64,000 nucleotides of DNA from the NCBI GenBank assembly GCA_963726295.1, contig CAVSBW010000002.1:62001-126000 (forward strand), given 5' to 3'. Positions 49,426 through 59,237 of the stretch are shown here, piece after piece (position 1 is the stretch's first letter; each line of letters begins with the position of its first letter). A program made the translations under genes and the position numbers. Origin of the DNA: DASSQJ01 sp963726295. GTDB lineage: Bacteria; Actinomycetota; Actinomycetes; Actinomycetales; Dermatophilaceae. Below the pieces are notes generated by a model that saw only the letters and a program-made list of their open reading frames with translations, was not told where the DNA came from and searched no databases.

Positions 49426-50205
49426 CTAGTCCTTGGGGCCGACCCCGTTGCAGCGGGCACCGACACCGGACTCGCCGGTCTTGCCCGGGCCGCCGGCCCC
49501 CTTGGGGCTCCAGGTGCTCGAGTGGCCCTTGCCGGGGTTGGTCGGGGTGCAGGTGGGGGTCGGGGTGGGCTCCGGCTTGGGCGTCGGCTTCACCGGCGGA
49601 GTGGGCGTCGGCCTCGGCTTCGGGGCGGGCTTCGGCGCCGGCTTCGGGGCGGGCTTCGGCGCCGGCTTCGGCGCCGGCTTCGTCGTCGGGGCCGGGCTGC
49701 TCGTCGGGGCGGGCGCGACGGGCGCGGGTGCCTCGGGAGCAGGAGCCTCGGGAGCAGGAGCCTCGGGCGCGGGGACACCGGACGAGGGGTCCTCGGGCGC
49801 GGGGTCCTGCGAGCCGGGGTCGGTCGTCACGAGCTCGGCCGGGGTAGTCGCCGGGTCAGTGGCCGGCGGCTCCTCAGCCGGAGTCGGCTCGGTCTCCGGC
49901 GTCTCGTCGGAGGACTCGTCACGGGGGGTGTCGACCGGCGCCGGGCGGGTCGGCACGGGGAAGATCCGCTCGGGGTCGCTGGTGACCAGGTCGGTGATGT
50001 CGGGGACGGCCGCCTGGGCCGTCGTCGTCGGTCCGGCGGACCGCGACCACAGGTCGGTGATCGGGAACGCGGCCAGGCCCTCTGGGCTGATCGCCACGAC
50101 GCCGCCCAGCGCGAGCACACCGGCGGTCGCAGCCGCCGCCGCCTGGCTGATGACCACCAGACGGCTCGGCGCTTTCCCGTGTGCGCGCATAGACCGACCC
50201 GACAT
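49426..50205 (-). CDS. exported Pro-rich protein with PAPK and EAPAP repeats
   Basis: A 259-aa protein with a hydrophobic N-terminal span (ISQAAAAATAGVLALGGVVA, residues 19-38), a short Asp/Thr linker, and tandem repeats PEAPA (about 130-155) then KPAP (about 165-190), expected to form a rigid extended rod through the cell wall. The C-terminal 45 residues are different, with two Cys (PTCTPTN and ARCNGVG) that may make a loop. Repeat expansion or contraction is likely between strains. Function unknown. Convergent with the permease, divergent from the patatin gene. Confidence 0.72.
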   Translation of the reverse strand: MSGRSMRAHGKAPSRLVVISQAAAAATAGVLALGGVVAISPEGLAAFPITDLWSRSAGPTTTAQAAVPDITDLVTSDPERIFPVPTRPAPVDTPRDESSDETPETEPTPAEEPPATDPATTPAELVTTDPGSQDPAPEDPSSGVPAPEAPAPEAPAPEAPAPVAPAPTSSPAPTTKPAPKPAPKPAPKPAPKPAPKPRPTPTPPVKPTPKPEPTPTPTCTPTNPGKGHSSTWSPKGAGGPGKTGESGVGARCNGVGPKD

Positions 50206-50301
50206 GGTTCAACGGTAGCGACACGCCGGGTGTCTGCGCAGGTCGAGACACACAATGCAGCCGTTCGGATGAGGCGCCGGGACGCCGTTACCATCAGGAG
50301 C

Positions 50302-51360
50302 ATGGGTCACACCCGTATCGCGCTGTCGCTGGGCGGTGGGGGGGCCAGGGGCTACGCCCACATCGGCGTCATCGAGGTGCTGGACGAGCGCGGGTACGAG
50401 GTCGTCGCCGTGGCCGGCACGTCGATGGGCGCACTGGTCGGTGGGCTGCACGCCGCCGGGGTGCTGCCCGAGTACGCCGCGTGGGTCACCGGCATGAGCC
50501 AGCGCGACGTCCTGCGCCTGCTCGACCCGGCGGTCCGGGGGCCGAGCGCCCTGCGTGGGGACAAGGTCCTGGGCCGGGTCGCCGAGCTGCTCGACGGGGC
50601 CCGCATCGAGAACCTGCCAGTGCCGTTCACGGCTGTCGCCACCGACCTCCTCGCCCGCCGCGAGGTCTGGTTCCAACGTGGCCCGGTGGATGCCGCCATC
50701 CGCGCCTCCGTGGCGCTGCCGACGATCTTCCCGCCGGTGATGCTCAACGGCCGGTTGCTCGTCGACGGCGGGCTGATGAACCCCGTCCCGATGGACCCGC
50801 TCGCCTCGGTCCGGGCCGACGCCACGGTGGCCGTCTCCCTCGCCGGCGTCTCCGGGCAGCTGGGGCGGGCGCCCGAGGAGGCGAGCACCGAGAACCGGCC
50901 GGCCGAGGAGTGGCTCGAGCGCTTCCGCCGCACGGCGGCCCAGGTGCTCGACCGTGACCAGCTGCGGGCGCTCACCCGGCGGCTTCCGGGCGGCCGCGCC
51001 CCCGTCGCGGACGTCCGGCCTGGAGTCGGGGACCCCACCGGCGAACCGCTGGAGGTCGGAGCGGCGGGCACCCCCGAGGCCACCGTCCCCCAGGGTGACA
51101 CCGTGTTCGACACCCTGCCCCCGGGGCTGACCACCCTCGACGTCGTCGATCTCAGCTTCGACGCGATGCAGGACCTCGTCACCCGCTACCGGTACGCGAC
51201 CTTCCCACCGGACCTCGTGGTGACGGTGCCCAAGAACGCGTGCCGGACCCTCGACTTCCACAAGGCGGCGGCGATGGTCGAGCTCGGCCGACAGTGCGCC
51301 GAGCAGGCGCTCGACGCCGCACCCGGGTTCCCCGTCGGGAGCCCTCGCTCCTCGGGATGA
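50302..51360 (+). CDS. patatin-like phospholipase (RssA-type)
   Basis: A 352-aa patatin-family lipase starting at an ATG directly after CAGGAGC. It shows the oxyanion run SLGGGGARGYAHIGV, nucleophile GTSMGALVGG (GxSxG), and the catalytic Asp in VDGGLMNPVP. Residues about 200-290 are a variable Arg/Pro-rich insert. No signal peptide. Family role: lipid acyl hydrolysis in the cytoplasm or at the membrane. The pyc gene follows 66 bp later. Confidence 0.9.
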   Translation: MGHTRIALSLGGGGARGYAHIGVIEVLDERGYEVVAVAGTSMGALVGGLHAAGVLPEYAAWVTGMSQRDVLRLLDPAVRGPSALRGDKVLGRVAELLDGARIENLPVPFTAVATDLLARREVWFQRGPVDAAIRASVALPTIFPPVMLNGRLLVDGGLMNPVPMDPLASVRADATVAVSLAGVSGQLGRAPEEASTENRPAEEWLERFRRTAAQVLDRDQLRALTRRLPGGRAPVADVRPGVGDPTGEPLEVGAAGTPEATVPQGDTVFDTLPPGLTTLDVVDLSFDAMQDLVTRYRYATFPPDLVVTVPKNACRTLDFHKAAAMVELGRQCAEQALDAAPGFPVGSPRSSG

Positions 51361-51426
51361 ACGCGCACGCTACGGGACGCCCTCATTAGGGTGGGCGGAC
51401 GCGTTCGTCCCCACGAGAGGCCAGCC

Positions 51427-54400
51427 GTGTTCCAGAAGATCCTCGTCGCCAACCGTGGTGAGATCGCCGTGCGCGCCTTCCGCGCCGCCACCGAGCTCGG
51501 GGCCAAGACCGTCGCCGTCTTCCCGCACGAGGACCGCAACTCCGAGCACCGGCTCAAGGCCGACGAGTCGTACCAGATCGGCGAGGAGGGGCACCCCGTG
51601 CGGGCCTACCTCGACCACGAGAACATCGTCCGCGTCGCCGTGGAGGCCGGCGCCGACGCGGTCTACCCCGGCTACGGCTTCCTCTCCGAGAACCCACTGC
51701 TCGCCGAGGCGTGCGCGCAGCACGGCATCACCTTCGTCGGCCCGCCGGCGACCGTGCTCCACCTGGCCGGCAACAAGGCGCGGGCCGTGGCCGCGGCCCG
51801 GGAGGCCGGGCTGCCGACACTGCGCAGCGCCGAGCCCAGCGACGACCTCGACATCCTCGCGGCCGCCGCGCAGGACATCGGCTTCCCCGTCTTCGTCAAG
51901 GCCGTCTCCGGCGGCGGCGGGCGCGGGATGCGCCGGGTAGACGAGCCCGCGTCGCTGCGCGAGTCGCTCGAGGCGGCTCAGCGGGAGGCCGACGCGGCCT
52001 TCGGCGACCCCACCCTCTACCTGGAGCAGGCGGTGGTCCGCCCGCGGCACATCGAGGTCCAGGTGCTGGCCGACCGAGAGGGCCGCACCATCCACCTCTT
52101 CGAGCGCGACTGCTCGGTGCAGCGCCGCCACCAGAAGGTTGTCGAGATCGCCCCCGCGCCGAACCTCGACCCCGACCTGCGCGATCGCATCAGCGCCGAC
52201 GCCGTGCGCTTCGCGGAGTCGATCGGGTACCAGGGCGCGGGCACCGTCGAGTTCCTGCTCGGGGAGGACGGCGAGTACGTCTTCATCGAGATGAACCCGC
52301 GCATCCAGGTGGAGCACACGGTGACCGAGGAGGTCACCGATGTCGACCTCGTGGTGGCGCAGCTGCGCATCGCCGCCGGCGAGACCCTCGAGGACCTCGA
52401 CCTGCGGCAGGAGAACGTCCGCACCAACGGCGCCGCGCTGCAGTGCCGCATCACCACGGAGGACCCGGCCAACGGGTTCCGCCCCGACGCCGGACAGATC
52501 ACCGTGTACCGCTCGGCCGGTGGTGGCGGCGTGCGGCTCGACGGCGGCACCGTCTTCGTCGGCGCCCAGGTCAGCCCGCACTTCGACTCGATGCTCGTCA
52601 AGCTCACCTGCCGCGGCCGCGACTTCCGGATCGCGGTGAGACGCGCGCGGCGCGCCCTCGCGGAGTTCCGCATCCGCGGCGTCTCGACCAACATCCCCTT
52701 CCTCGAGGCGGTCCTCGCCGACCCCGTGTTCCAGCGGGGGGAGGCGACGACGAGCTTCATCGACGAACGACCCGAACTGCTCCACGCCCGGACCTCGGCC
52801 GACCGTGGCACCAAGCTGCTCCAGTACCTCGCCGACGTCACCGTCAACCAGCCGCACGGGGCGCGCACGACCTCCGTCGTCCCGCGCGACAAGCTGCCCG
52901 CGCTCGACACCGACGCCCCGCCGCCGCCGCCGGGCAGCCGAGACCTGCTCCTGCGGATGGGCCCCGGCCCTTTCGCCCAGCGGCTGCGCGACCGCACGGA
53001 CGTGCCGGTGACCGACACGACCTTCCGCGACGCCCACCAGAGCCTTCTCGCCACCCGGATGCGCACCCGCGACCTCCTCCACGTCGCCGGGCACGTGTCC
53101 CGGATGACCCCCCAGCTGCTCTCGGTGGAGGCCTGGGGCGGCGCGACGTACGACGTCGCGCTTCGCTTCCTCCACGAGGACCCGTGGGAGCGGCTGGCCC
53201 AGCTGCGCGAGGCGATGCCGAACATCCCCCTGCAGATGCTGCTGCGCGGCCGCAACACCGTGGGCTACACCCCCTACCCCACCCGCGTCACCGACGCGTT
53301 CGTGCAGGAGGCCGCGAACACCGGGCTCGACGTGTTCCGCATCTTCGACTCCCTGAACGACGTCGACCAGATGCGCCCCGCCGTCGACGCCGTGCTCGAT
53401 ACCGGTACCGCGGTGGCTGAGGTCGCACTCTGCTACACCGGCGACCTCATGGACCCCGCCGAGGACCTCTACACCCTCGACTACTACCTCCGGCTCGCCG
53501 ACGAGATCGTCGGCACCGGCGCCCACGTGCTCGCCATCAAGGACATGGCCGGCCTGCTGCGGGCCCCGGCCGCCACCCGGCTCGTCACGGCACTGCGCGA
53601 GCGCTTCGACCTCCCCGTGCACCTCCACACGCACGACACCGCCGGCGGCCAGGTGGGCACCCTCCTCGCCGCCATCGCCGCCGGTGTCGACGCCGTGGAC
53701 GCCGCGACGGCCTCGATGGCCGGGACGACCAGCCAGCCGAGCCTCTCCGCCCTGGTCGCGGCGACCGACCACACCGACCGCCCCACGGGCCTCGACATCG
53801 ACGCCGTCTTCGCCCTCGAGCCCTACTGGGAGGCGGTCCGCCGGCTCTACCGTCCCTTCGAGTCGGGCCTGCCCTCCCCCACCGGCCGCGTCTACTTCCA
53901 TGAGATCCCCGGCGGCCAGCTGTCCAACCTGCGTCAGCAGGCGATCGCGCTCGGCCTCGGCGACCGCTTCGAGGACATCGAGAACATGTACGCGGCGGCC
54001 AACCGCATCCTGGGCAACATCGTCAAGGTCACGCCGTCGAGCAAGGTCGTGGGCGACCTCGCCCTCGCCCTCGTCGGCGCCGGGGCGGACCCCGAAGACT
54101 TCGCCGAGAACCCCACCGCGTACGACATCCCCGACTCGGTCATCGGCTTCCTCGGCGGCGAGCTCGGCGACCCACCCGGGGGCTGGCCGGAGCCCTTCCG
54201 CACCCGCGCCCTCGAAGGCCGCAACCCCAGGCCGCGCGTCACCGAGCTCACCGAGGAGCAGGAGGAGTCCCTGACCTCGGACACCCGGCGCACCCTCAAC
54301 AAACTGCTCTTCCCCGGCCCCACGAAGGAGTACGAGGAGGGCCGCGAGCGGTTCGGCAACCTCGCCGTGCTGGAGACCGACGCCTTCCTCCACGGCCTCG

Positions 54401-54810
54401 AGCACGACACCGAGCTCGAGGCCGAGATCGAGCCGGGGAAGACCCTGCTGCTCGGCCTCAGCTCGGTCGGCGAGGCCGACCGCCAGGGGATGCGGACGGT
54501 GATGACCACCCTGAACGGGCAGTTCCGGCCGGTGCAGGTGCGCGACCGCTCCATCGAGGCCGAGGTCAAGGCCGCCGAGAAGGCCGACCCGGGCACGGCG
54601 GGCCACGTCCCCGCGCCGTTCGCGGGTGTCGTGACCCCGGCCGTGGCCGAGGGCGACACCGTCGAGGCCGGCGCCGTCGTGGCCACCATCGAGGCGATGA
54701 AGATGGAGGCCAACATCACCGCCCCCGTCGGTGGCACCGTCGAGCGCCTCGCGATCGACGGCCACCAGCAGCTCGAAGGTGGCGACCTGGTCCTGGTGAT
54801 CGCCTCCTGA
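51427..54810 (+). CDS. pyc: pyruvate carboxylase
   Basis: A 1127-aa single-chain biotin enzyme making oxaloacetate from pyruvate, bicarbonate and ATP. Start GTG 51427 puts FQKILVANRGEIAVRAF at the N-terminus. Biotin carboxylase spans about 1-450 (GGGGRGMRRV, HIEVQVLADREG, EMNPRIQVEHTVTEE). The carboxyltransferase begins at TDTTFRDAHQSLLATRMRT (about 530) with VEAWGGATYDVALRF, a carbamylated-Lys region AIKDMAGLL and HTHDTAGGQ. The biotinyl domain at the C-terminus has EAMKMEANI. Anaplerotic role, complementing malic enzyme and PPDK. Full length. Confidence 0.97.
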   Translation: MFQKILVANRGEIAVRAFRAATELGAKTVAVFPHEDRNSEHRLKADESYQIGEEGHPVRAYLDHENIVRVAVEAGADAVYPGYGFLSENPLLAEACAQHGITFVGPPATVLHLAGNKARAVAAAREAGLPTLRSAEPSDDLDILAAAAQDIGFPVFVKAVSGGGGRGMRRVDEPASLRESLEAAQREADAAFGDPTLYLEQAVVRPRHIEVQVLADREGRTIHLFERDCSVQRRHQKVVEIAPAPNLDPDLRDRISADAVRFAESIGYQGAGTVEFLLGEDGEYVFIEMNPRIQVEHTVTEEVTDVDLVVAQLRIAAGETLEDLDLRQENVRTNGAALQCRITTEDPANGFRPDAGQITVYRSAGGGGVRLDGGTVFVGAQVSPHFDSMLVKLTCRGRDFRIAVRRARRALAEFRIRGVSTNIPFLEAVLADPVFQRGEATTSFIDERPELLHARTSADRGTKLLQYLADVTVNQPHGARTTSVVPRDKLPALDTDAPPPPPGSRDLLLRMGPGPFAQRLRDRTDVPVTDTTFRDAHQSLLATRMRTRDLLHVAGHVSRMTPQLLSVEAWGGATYDVALRFLHEDPWERLAQLREAMPNIPLQMLLRGRNTVGYTPYPTRVTDAFVQEAANTGLDVFRIFDSLNDVDQMRPAVDAVLDTGTAVAEVALCYTGDLMDPAEDLYTLDYYLRLADEIVGTGAHVLAIKDMAGLLRAPAATRLVTALRERFDLPVHLHTHDTAGGQVGTLLAAIAAGVDAVDAATASMAGTTSQPSLSALVAATDHTDRPTGLDIDAVFALEPYWEAVRRLYRPFESGLPSPTGRVYFHEIPGGQLSNLRQQAIALGLGDRFEDIENMYAAANRILGNIVKVTPSSKVVGDLALALVGAGADPEDFAENPTAYDIPDSVIGFLGGELGDPPGGWPEPFRTRALEGRNPRPRVTELTEEQEESLTSDTRRTLNKLLFPGPTKEYEEGRERFGNLAVLETDAFLHGLEHDTELEAEIEPGKTLLLGLSSVGEADRQGMRTVMTTLNGQFRPVQVRDRSIEAEVKAAEKADPGTAGHVPAPFAGVVTPAVAEGDTVEAGAVVATIEAMKMEANITAPVGGTVERLAIDGHQQLEGGDLVLVIAS

Positions 54811-54958
54811 CGAGGGTGGGTCGCGCTGGCGGGCACACCTCCGTTGAAGGTTCGTCGAAACTTCTGCACCGATACCCCCACCGGGCCGGGCGCCGTCCTA
54901 GCGTGGGTGGTCCGGGTCAAGAAGCGGCCGCCAGTTCCACGAATCGAAGGAGTCAGAC

Positions 54959-55132
54959 ATGGGTTTCGACGACAAGCTGGAGAACACGAGCCGCGACGCC
55001 TCGGGCAAGGCCAAGGAGGCCACCGGCAAGGCCACCGACAACGAGCGCCTCGAGGGCGAGGGCAAGGTCGAGCAGTCCGAGGCCGACCTGCGCCGCGCGG
55101 GCGAGAAGGTCAAGGACGCCTTCAAGCACTGA
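54959..55132 (+). CDS. CsbD-family small stress protein
   Basis: A 57-aa hydrophilic CsbD-like protein: GFDDKLENTSRDASGKAKEA then TGKATDNERLEGEGKVEQ and a short helical end DAFKH. AGGAG lies 7 nt before the ATG. CsbD relatives are general-stress proteins, often controlled by a SigB-type factor; a convincing SigB promoter was not fixed here. Too short for most ORF cut-offs but clearly family-like. Confidence 0.88.
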   Translation: MGFDDKLENTSRDASGKAKEATGKATDNERLEGEGKVEQSEADLRRAGEKVKDAFKH

Positions 55133-55193
55133 CAACCGAACCACCGGGGGCACCCTCCACCCCCGCCGCCGGTAGCCCTGTCCGCTCCGGCAT

Positions 55194-55225
55194 CCACGGG
55201 CCGCTCCTCACGGGGCGGCCCGTGG
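55194..55225. terminator. 11-bp hairpin terminator
   Basis: Perfect arms 55194-55204 and 55215-55225 with a 10-nt loop, in the convergent space between csbD-like and DUF2207 genes. Confidence 0.7.
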
Positions 55226-55262
55226 CACGTCCGCGTCCCGGTGGGTTGAGCCGCGGGCCGGC

Positions 55263-57308
55263 CTACCAGCTACCGCCGCCGGAGCCTCCCCCGCCGCCCC
55301 CGGAGAACCCACCACCACCGGAGAAGCCGCTGCCGCCGGACGATCCCGGGGTCGAGACGAACGTGCCGGCCGCCACGGTGGAGAACGAGTCCATGCTCGA
55401 CGCGACGTCGTGGAACCCCCCGCTGCCCCACCCGCCCGCGTACCAGTAGGGCGGCGCGACGAGGTGGCCCGCGGCGGCGGCCGCCCGGGCCACCTCCTCG
55501 AACACCGAGGCCCAACGGTCGGCCAGCCCGAAGACGATGGCGTAGGGCAGGTACCGGCTGAACAGGTCCTGGGCCTCCTCCCACCGGATCTGGCCTGCCT
55601 CGGCGGTCGCGATGTACCGCTCGAACCCGCGGGACTGCGCGAGCACCGCCGATCCCTGCGCCGTGCGTGCCGCCATCCGCTTCCCGAGCTGGCGGACGAC
55701 GAGGCCCGCCACCACGCCGCCCCCGGCCAGCACCCACACCGGGTTGAACGGCATCCCCGACTCGGCGTACAGGCCGTGCACCATGCCCGACAGGAAGAAG
55801 AAGGCGAGCACGGACAACCCGATGATGACCATGCCGAGGGTCATCCACCCGGCCCGCTGACGCTCCGGGCTGCGGCGGAACCAGCCGCGCTGCACGACCT
55901 CCTCGTACATGAGGCGCTGCACCGCATCGAGCGTCGGCTTGAAGCGGTTCTTCAGCTGGGAGAGGGCGATGCGGTCGCCGGCGGCGAACAGCGAGTCGTG
56001 CAGCAGCTGCTCGTAGGGGGTGAGCGGCGGGGCGTCGGCCGCCGGCGTGAGCCGGGTGAGGACCCAGTCGTCGGCGCGGAAGACGCCCTGGTCGTCGCGC
56101 GCGATCCGGAGGTGCCCGCGCACGGCGAGGTCGACGATAGTGGCGCTGACGTCCACGAGCCCGGCCTCCTCGTCGAGGACGGTGCCCATCATCCCGGGCT
56201 GGACTCCGGCGGGCGGCGTGAACTGGACGGCGACCGTGGGCGCGGGGGCGCCGTACACGACCTCGGCCTGCTGGGTCGAGCCCGGGCTGAGCCCCGGCGT
56301 GAGGCCGGCGTACTGCTCGTCGCGGCCGCGGGTCCACACGAGCAGCCCCATGAGGGCCGCGGCGGCCAGGGGCAGGATGACGCCGGTGCCGACCGTGAGC
56401 CACGCGAACGCCCGCGAGACCGCAGGGCTGACGATGCCGCTGCTACTGCTCTGGGGATCGCCCTCGCGCAGGTCGGGGGTGAGGTCGCCGAAGGCGCTTC
56501 GCGGGTACGAGGTGACGATGCTCGCCCCCTCCTCCGCGGTGAGGTCGGGAACGGCGAACCGCGCCGTCTCACCGGGCGTCGCGTCGCAGGGGGACGTGGA
56601 GCCGAACGGGCCGTAGAAGCACGCCGCCCTCGTGGACGGCACCGGGCCGGTCACGGTGGCCGAGACGTCGTGCTGCGGCACGGACGTCGAGGTGTCGACG
56701 AGGTCGTAGTAGAACTCGGCGGTGCCGTCGCCGATGTCGTTGACGATGTGCGCGAGGCGGTAGCGCACCACGTAGTCCTGCACCCCGGTGACGGTCTGCG
56801 ACGGGCTGCCGATCCGGATCTTGCGGAACTCCCCGAGGTCGGAGATCGAGATGTCCGTGGGGGCTCCGGACGGGCTGGAGACCTCGACCCCGCTCAGCTC
56901 GTAGTACCGGTACTGGGTGTCGCTGTCCTGGTAGCCGGCCCGGACCCGGACCGTGCGGTAGATGCCGTGCCGCTCCTCGCCCTCGGGAAAGCGCCAGCTG
57001 ATCTGCTCGGTGACGACCACCGAGCCGTCGGCGTCGACGACGAAGTCGGTGTGCAGCGAGGTGGCCTCCTCCGCCGCGGCCGGGGCCGCCGCGAGAGCCG
57101 CCACCGGGGTGCCCCACGCGCCGACGGGCGGGGCCGTGCCGACGCGCGCTGCCGTGCCGGCGGAGCCGGACCTCGCAGCCGTGGGCGGCGCGCCGGCCGG
57201 CGCGGCGAGTGCGGTCGCGACGGCCGGCCCCGCCCCGAGGAGCACGACGGCCGCCGTCACGAGGGCCGCTGCCACCGGGCGGGACCGGGCCCACCCCGGA
57301 GCCGGCAC
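55263..57308 (-). CDS. DUF2207 membrane protein with Gly-rich tail
   Basis: A 681-aa protein. GTG 57308 begins 4 bp after the smpB stop and leads into a signal/anchor (ALVTAAVVLLGAGPAVATAL). The extracellular DUF2207 part (about 70-290) includes VDADGSVVVTEQISWRFPEGEE. One membrane span lies at about 320-345 and two more near 510-555, enclosing cytosolic domains. The C-terminus is a run of Gly/Ser with aromatic spacing (GGGFSGGGG type) ending GSW. The family is common in actinobacteria with unknown function. Confidence 0.87.
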   Translation of the reverse strand: MPAPGWARSRPVAAALVTAAVVLLGAGPAVATALAAPAGAPPTAARSGSAGTAARVGTAPPVGAWGTPVAALAAAPAAAEEATSLHTDFVVDADGSVVVTEQISWRFPEGEERHGIYRTVRVRAGYQDSDTQYRYYELSGVEVSSPSGAPTDISISDLGEFRKIRIGSPSQTVTGVQDYVVRYRLAHIVNDIGDGTAEFYYDLVDTSTSVPQHDVSATVTGPVPSTRAACFYGPFGSTSPCDATPGETARFAVPDLTAEEGASIVTSYPRSAFGDLTPDLREGDPQSSSSGIVSPAVSRAFAWLTVGTGVILPLAAAALMGLLVWTRGRDEQYAGLTPGLSPGSTQQAEVVYGAPAPTVAVQFTPPAGVQPGMMGTVLDEEAGLVDVSATIVDLAVRGHLRIARDDQGVFRADDWVLTRLTPAADAPPLTPYEQLLHDSLFAAGDRIALSQLKNRFKPTLDAVQRLMYEEVVQRGWFRRSPERQRAGWMTLGMVIIGLSVLAFFFLSGMVHGLYAESGMPFNPVWVLAGGGVVAGLVVRQLGKRMAARTAQGSAVLAQSRGFERYIATAEAGQIRWEEAQDLFSRYLPYAIVFGLADRWASVFEEVARAAAAAGHLVAPPYWYAGGWGSGGFHDVASSMDSFSTVAAGTFVSTPGSSGGSGFSGGGGFSGGGGGGSGGGSW

Positions 57309-57312
57309 CGGC

Positions 57313-57795
57313 TCAGTCCTCGCCGCGGCGGCGGGCGGCGATGGCGCGGTCGGCCTCACGCCGGTCCTGCTGCTCGCGCAGGGCGTGCCGCTTGTCGTAG
57401 GACTTCTTGCCCTTGACCACGGCGATCTCGACCTTGGCCCGGCCGTCCTTGAAGTACAGCCGCAGCGGCACGACGGTGTGGCCGGTCTCGCGGATGGCCT
57501 GGCCGATCTTGTCGAGTTCGCGGCGGTGCAGGAGCAGCTTGCGCTTGCGGCGCGGGGTGTGGTTGGTCCACGTGCCGCTCACGTACTCGGGGATGTGGAC
57601 GCCCTGCAGCCAGAGCTCGCCGTCGTCGTCGAACCCGGCCCACCCGTCGACGAGGGAGGCCCGCCCCATCCGCAGCGCCTTGACCTCGGTGCCCATGAGA
57701 GCCAGGCCCGCTTCGTACGTGTCCTCGATGAGGTAGTCGTAGCGGGCCTTCCGGTTGCTGGCCACCGTCTTGGTGCCGTCGCTCTGCTTGGCCAC
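57313..57795 (-). CDS. smpB: SsrA-binding protein SmpB
   Basis: A 160-aa SmpB: ASNRKARYDYLIEDTYEAG, GTEVKALRMGRASLVDG, HIPEYVSGTWTNHTPRRKRK, KLLLHRRELDKI and the C-terminal basic tail DKRHALREQQDRREADRAIA. Start at GTG 57795. It binds tmRNA and positions it in the stalled ribosome A site. Order prfB-ftsE-ftsX-M23-smpB on the minus strand, with ssrA further on, is a conserved actinobacterial layout. Confidence 0.96.
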   Translation of the reverse strand: MAKQSDGTKTVASNRKARYDYLIEDTYEAGLALMGTEVKALRMGRASLVDGWAGFDDDGELWLQGVHIPEYVSGTWTNHTPRRKRKLLLHRRELDKIGQAIRETGHTVVPLRLYFKDGRAKVEIAVVKGKKSYDKRHALREQQDRREADRAIAARRRGED

Positions 57796-57845
57796 GACGA
57801 GGAGGCTACCTGCTGTCCGGCCGTGCACCCAGCGGGTTCGGGGCG

Positions 57846-59237
57846 TCAGAGCCAGCGTCGCGGGTCGACGAACTGGCCGTTCTCCAGGGTCTCGAAGTGC
57901 AGGTGGCATCCGGTCGAGGTGCCGGTGGTGCCGCTGTACGCGATGAGCTGGCCGCGGCTCACGTGGCCGCCGCCGACGACGAAGCTCGTCAGGTGGTTGT
58001 ACGTCGTCGCGAGGCCGACGCCACGCTCGAGGCCGTGGTCGATGACGATCCGGTTGCCGTAGCCGTACGTGTAGCTCGCCATGATCACCGTGCCGGACGC
58101 CGCCGCGTACACCGGTGTGCCGCACCCCACCGCGTAGTCGCGGCCGCTGTGCAGCCGCCACTCGTGGTAGATGGGGTGGAACCGCATGCCGAACTCGCTG
58201 CTCACCCACCCGGTGTGCACGGGGACGCTCAGGTAGGAGCTCGAGCTCGACCCGCCCCCCGAGCTGGACCCGCCGCCACCGCCGCTGCTGGTGCCGCCGC
58301 CCCCGCCCCCACCGCCGCGGGAGGCCTGCTCCTGGGCCTTCTTGCGGGCTGCCGCCTCGGCGGCGGCCTTGCGCCGGGCGGCCTCCGCCGCCCGCCGGCG
58401 GGCCTCGGCGGCAAGCCGCTCGAGGACCTTCTGCAGGCGCGCCTGCTCGGCGCGCATCGCGGAGAGCTGCTTCCTGTCGGCCGTGACCTGGTCCTCGAAC
58501 GCGGCCGCCTGCCTCTCCTGGCTGGCGGCCAGCGCTTCCAGGTCGGCCTTGGCCCTGGCGGCGGCGTCCCGTGCGGCCTGGGCCTTGGCGAGGGCGGCCT
58601 CGGCAGCCTTCTTCTTCTCGGCGGAGTCCGCGCGCAGGGCCGAGAGGTGGTCCTCGAGGGCGCGCTGGCTGGCCTGCTCGGTCGCGAGCAGCTCCATCGT
58701 CTGGCCCTGGACGTCCATCACCGTGTCGACGAGGGCGATCCGGTCGGCGAACTGCTGCGGGTCGGCGCTGGAGAGCGCGACGTCGAGCTGGCCGAACCCC
58801 TGCTCCTGGTAGATCTGCGCAGCGAACTGGGCGAGCCGGGCACGGCCGTCGGCGACCTCCTTGGTCGTCGCCTTGAGTTCGGCCTCGGCCTTCTTCTCGT
58901 TGGCCTTGGCGACCTCGAGCTCCTGGGCGGCGATGGTGTTCGCGCGGTCGGCCTCGGCCGCCACCGTTCGGGCCTGTTCGAGCTTCTCGCGGGCGCCCGG
59001 GAGCCTGCCCTGTGTCGACTTCAGCTTGCTGTAGGTGTCCTTGAGCCGGCTGCTGGTGTCGTCGAGGTGGTTCTCGAGCTGGTCGATCTTCGAGTCGACG
59101 CGCTTCTTCTGGGTGCCCGGGTCGGTGGCCGCCTGAGCGGGCACGGGAACGACCGCGCCGGCGACGCAGGTGAGGCCGGCGAGGATGGCCACGGCTCGGC
59201 GCGGGGCGCGCGAACGGGCAGGGTCAGGCAGTCCCAT
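57846..59237 (-). CDS. M23 (LytM) peptidase with coiled coil, EnvC-like
   Basis: A 463-aa exported protein from ATG 59237 (alternatives at 59246 and 59261). A signal peptide (AVAILAGLTCVAGAVVPVPA) is followed by a long heptad coiled coil (about 40-290), a Gly/Ser linker, and a LytM domain with SEFGMRFHPIYHEWRLHSGRDYA split motif (zinc His and Asp) and GCHLHFE. The active-site set looks complete, so it may cleave peptidoglycan itself. Position next to ftsEX suggests it is the hydrolase or activator controlled by FtsEX at division. Confidence 0.92.
   Translation of the reverse strand: MGLPDPARSRAPRRAVAILAGLTCVAGAVVPVPAQAATDPGTQKKRVDSKIDQLENHLDDTSSRLKDTYSKLKSTQGRLPGAREKLEQARTVAAEADRANTIAAQELEVAKANEKKAEAELKATTKEVADGRARLAQFAAQIYQEQGFGQLDVALSSADPQQFADRIALVDTVMDVQGQTMELLATEQASQRALEDHLSALRADSAEKKKAAEAALAKAQAARDAAARAKADLEALAASQERQAAAFEDQVTADRKQLSAMRAEQARLQKVLERLAAEARRRAAEAARRKAAAEAAARKKAQEQASRGGGGGGGGTSSGGGGGSSSGGGSSSSSYLSVPVHTGWVSSEFGMRFHPIYHEWRLHSGRDYAVGCGTPVYAAASGTVIMASYTYGYGNRIVIDHGLERGVGLATTYNHLTSFVVGGGHVSRGQLIAYSGTTGTSTGCHLHFETLENGQFVDPRRWL

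Noticed and set aside
51370..54765. A very long minus-strand open frame opposite pyruvate carboxylase
   Set aside because: It is the antisense shadow of a clear pyc gene in high-GC DNA; its translation is Gly/Val/Arg/His-rich with no domain.
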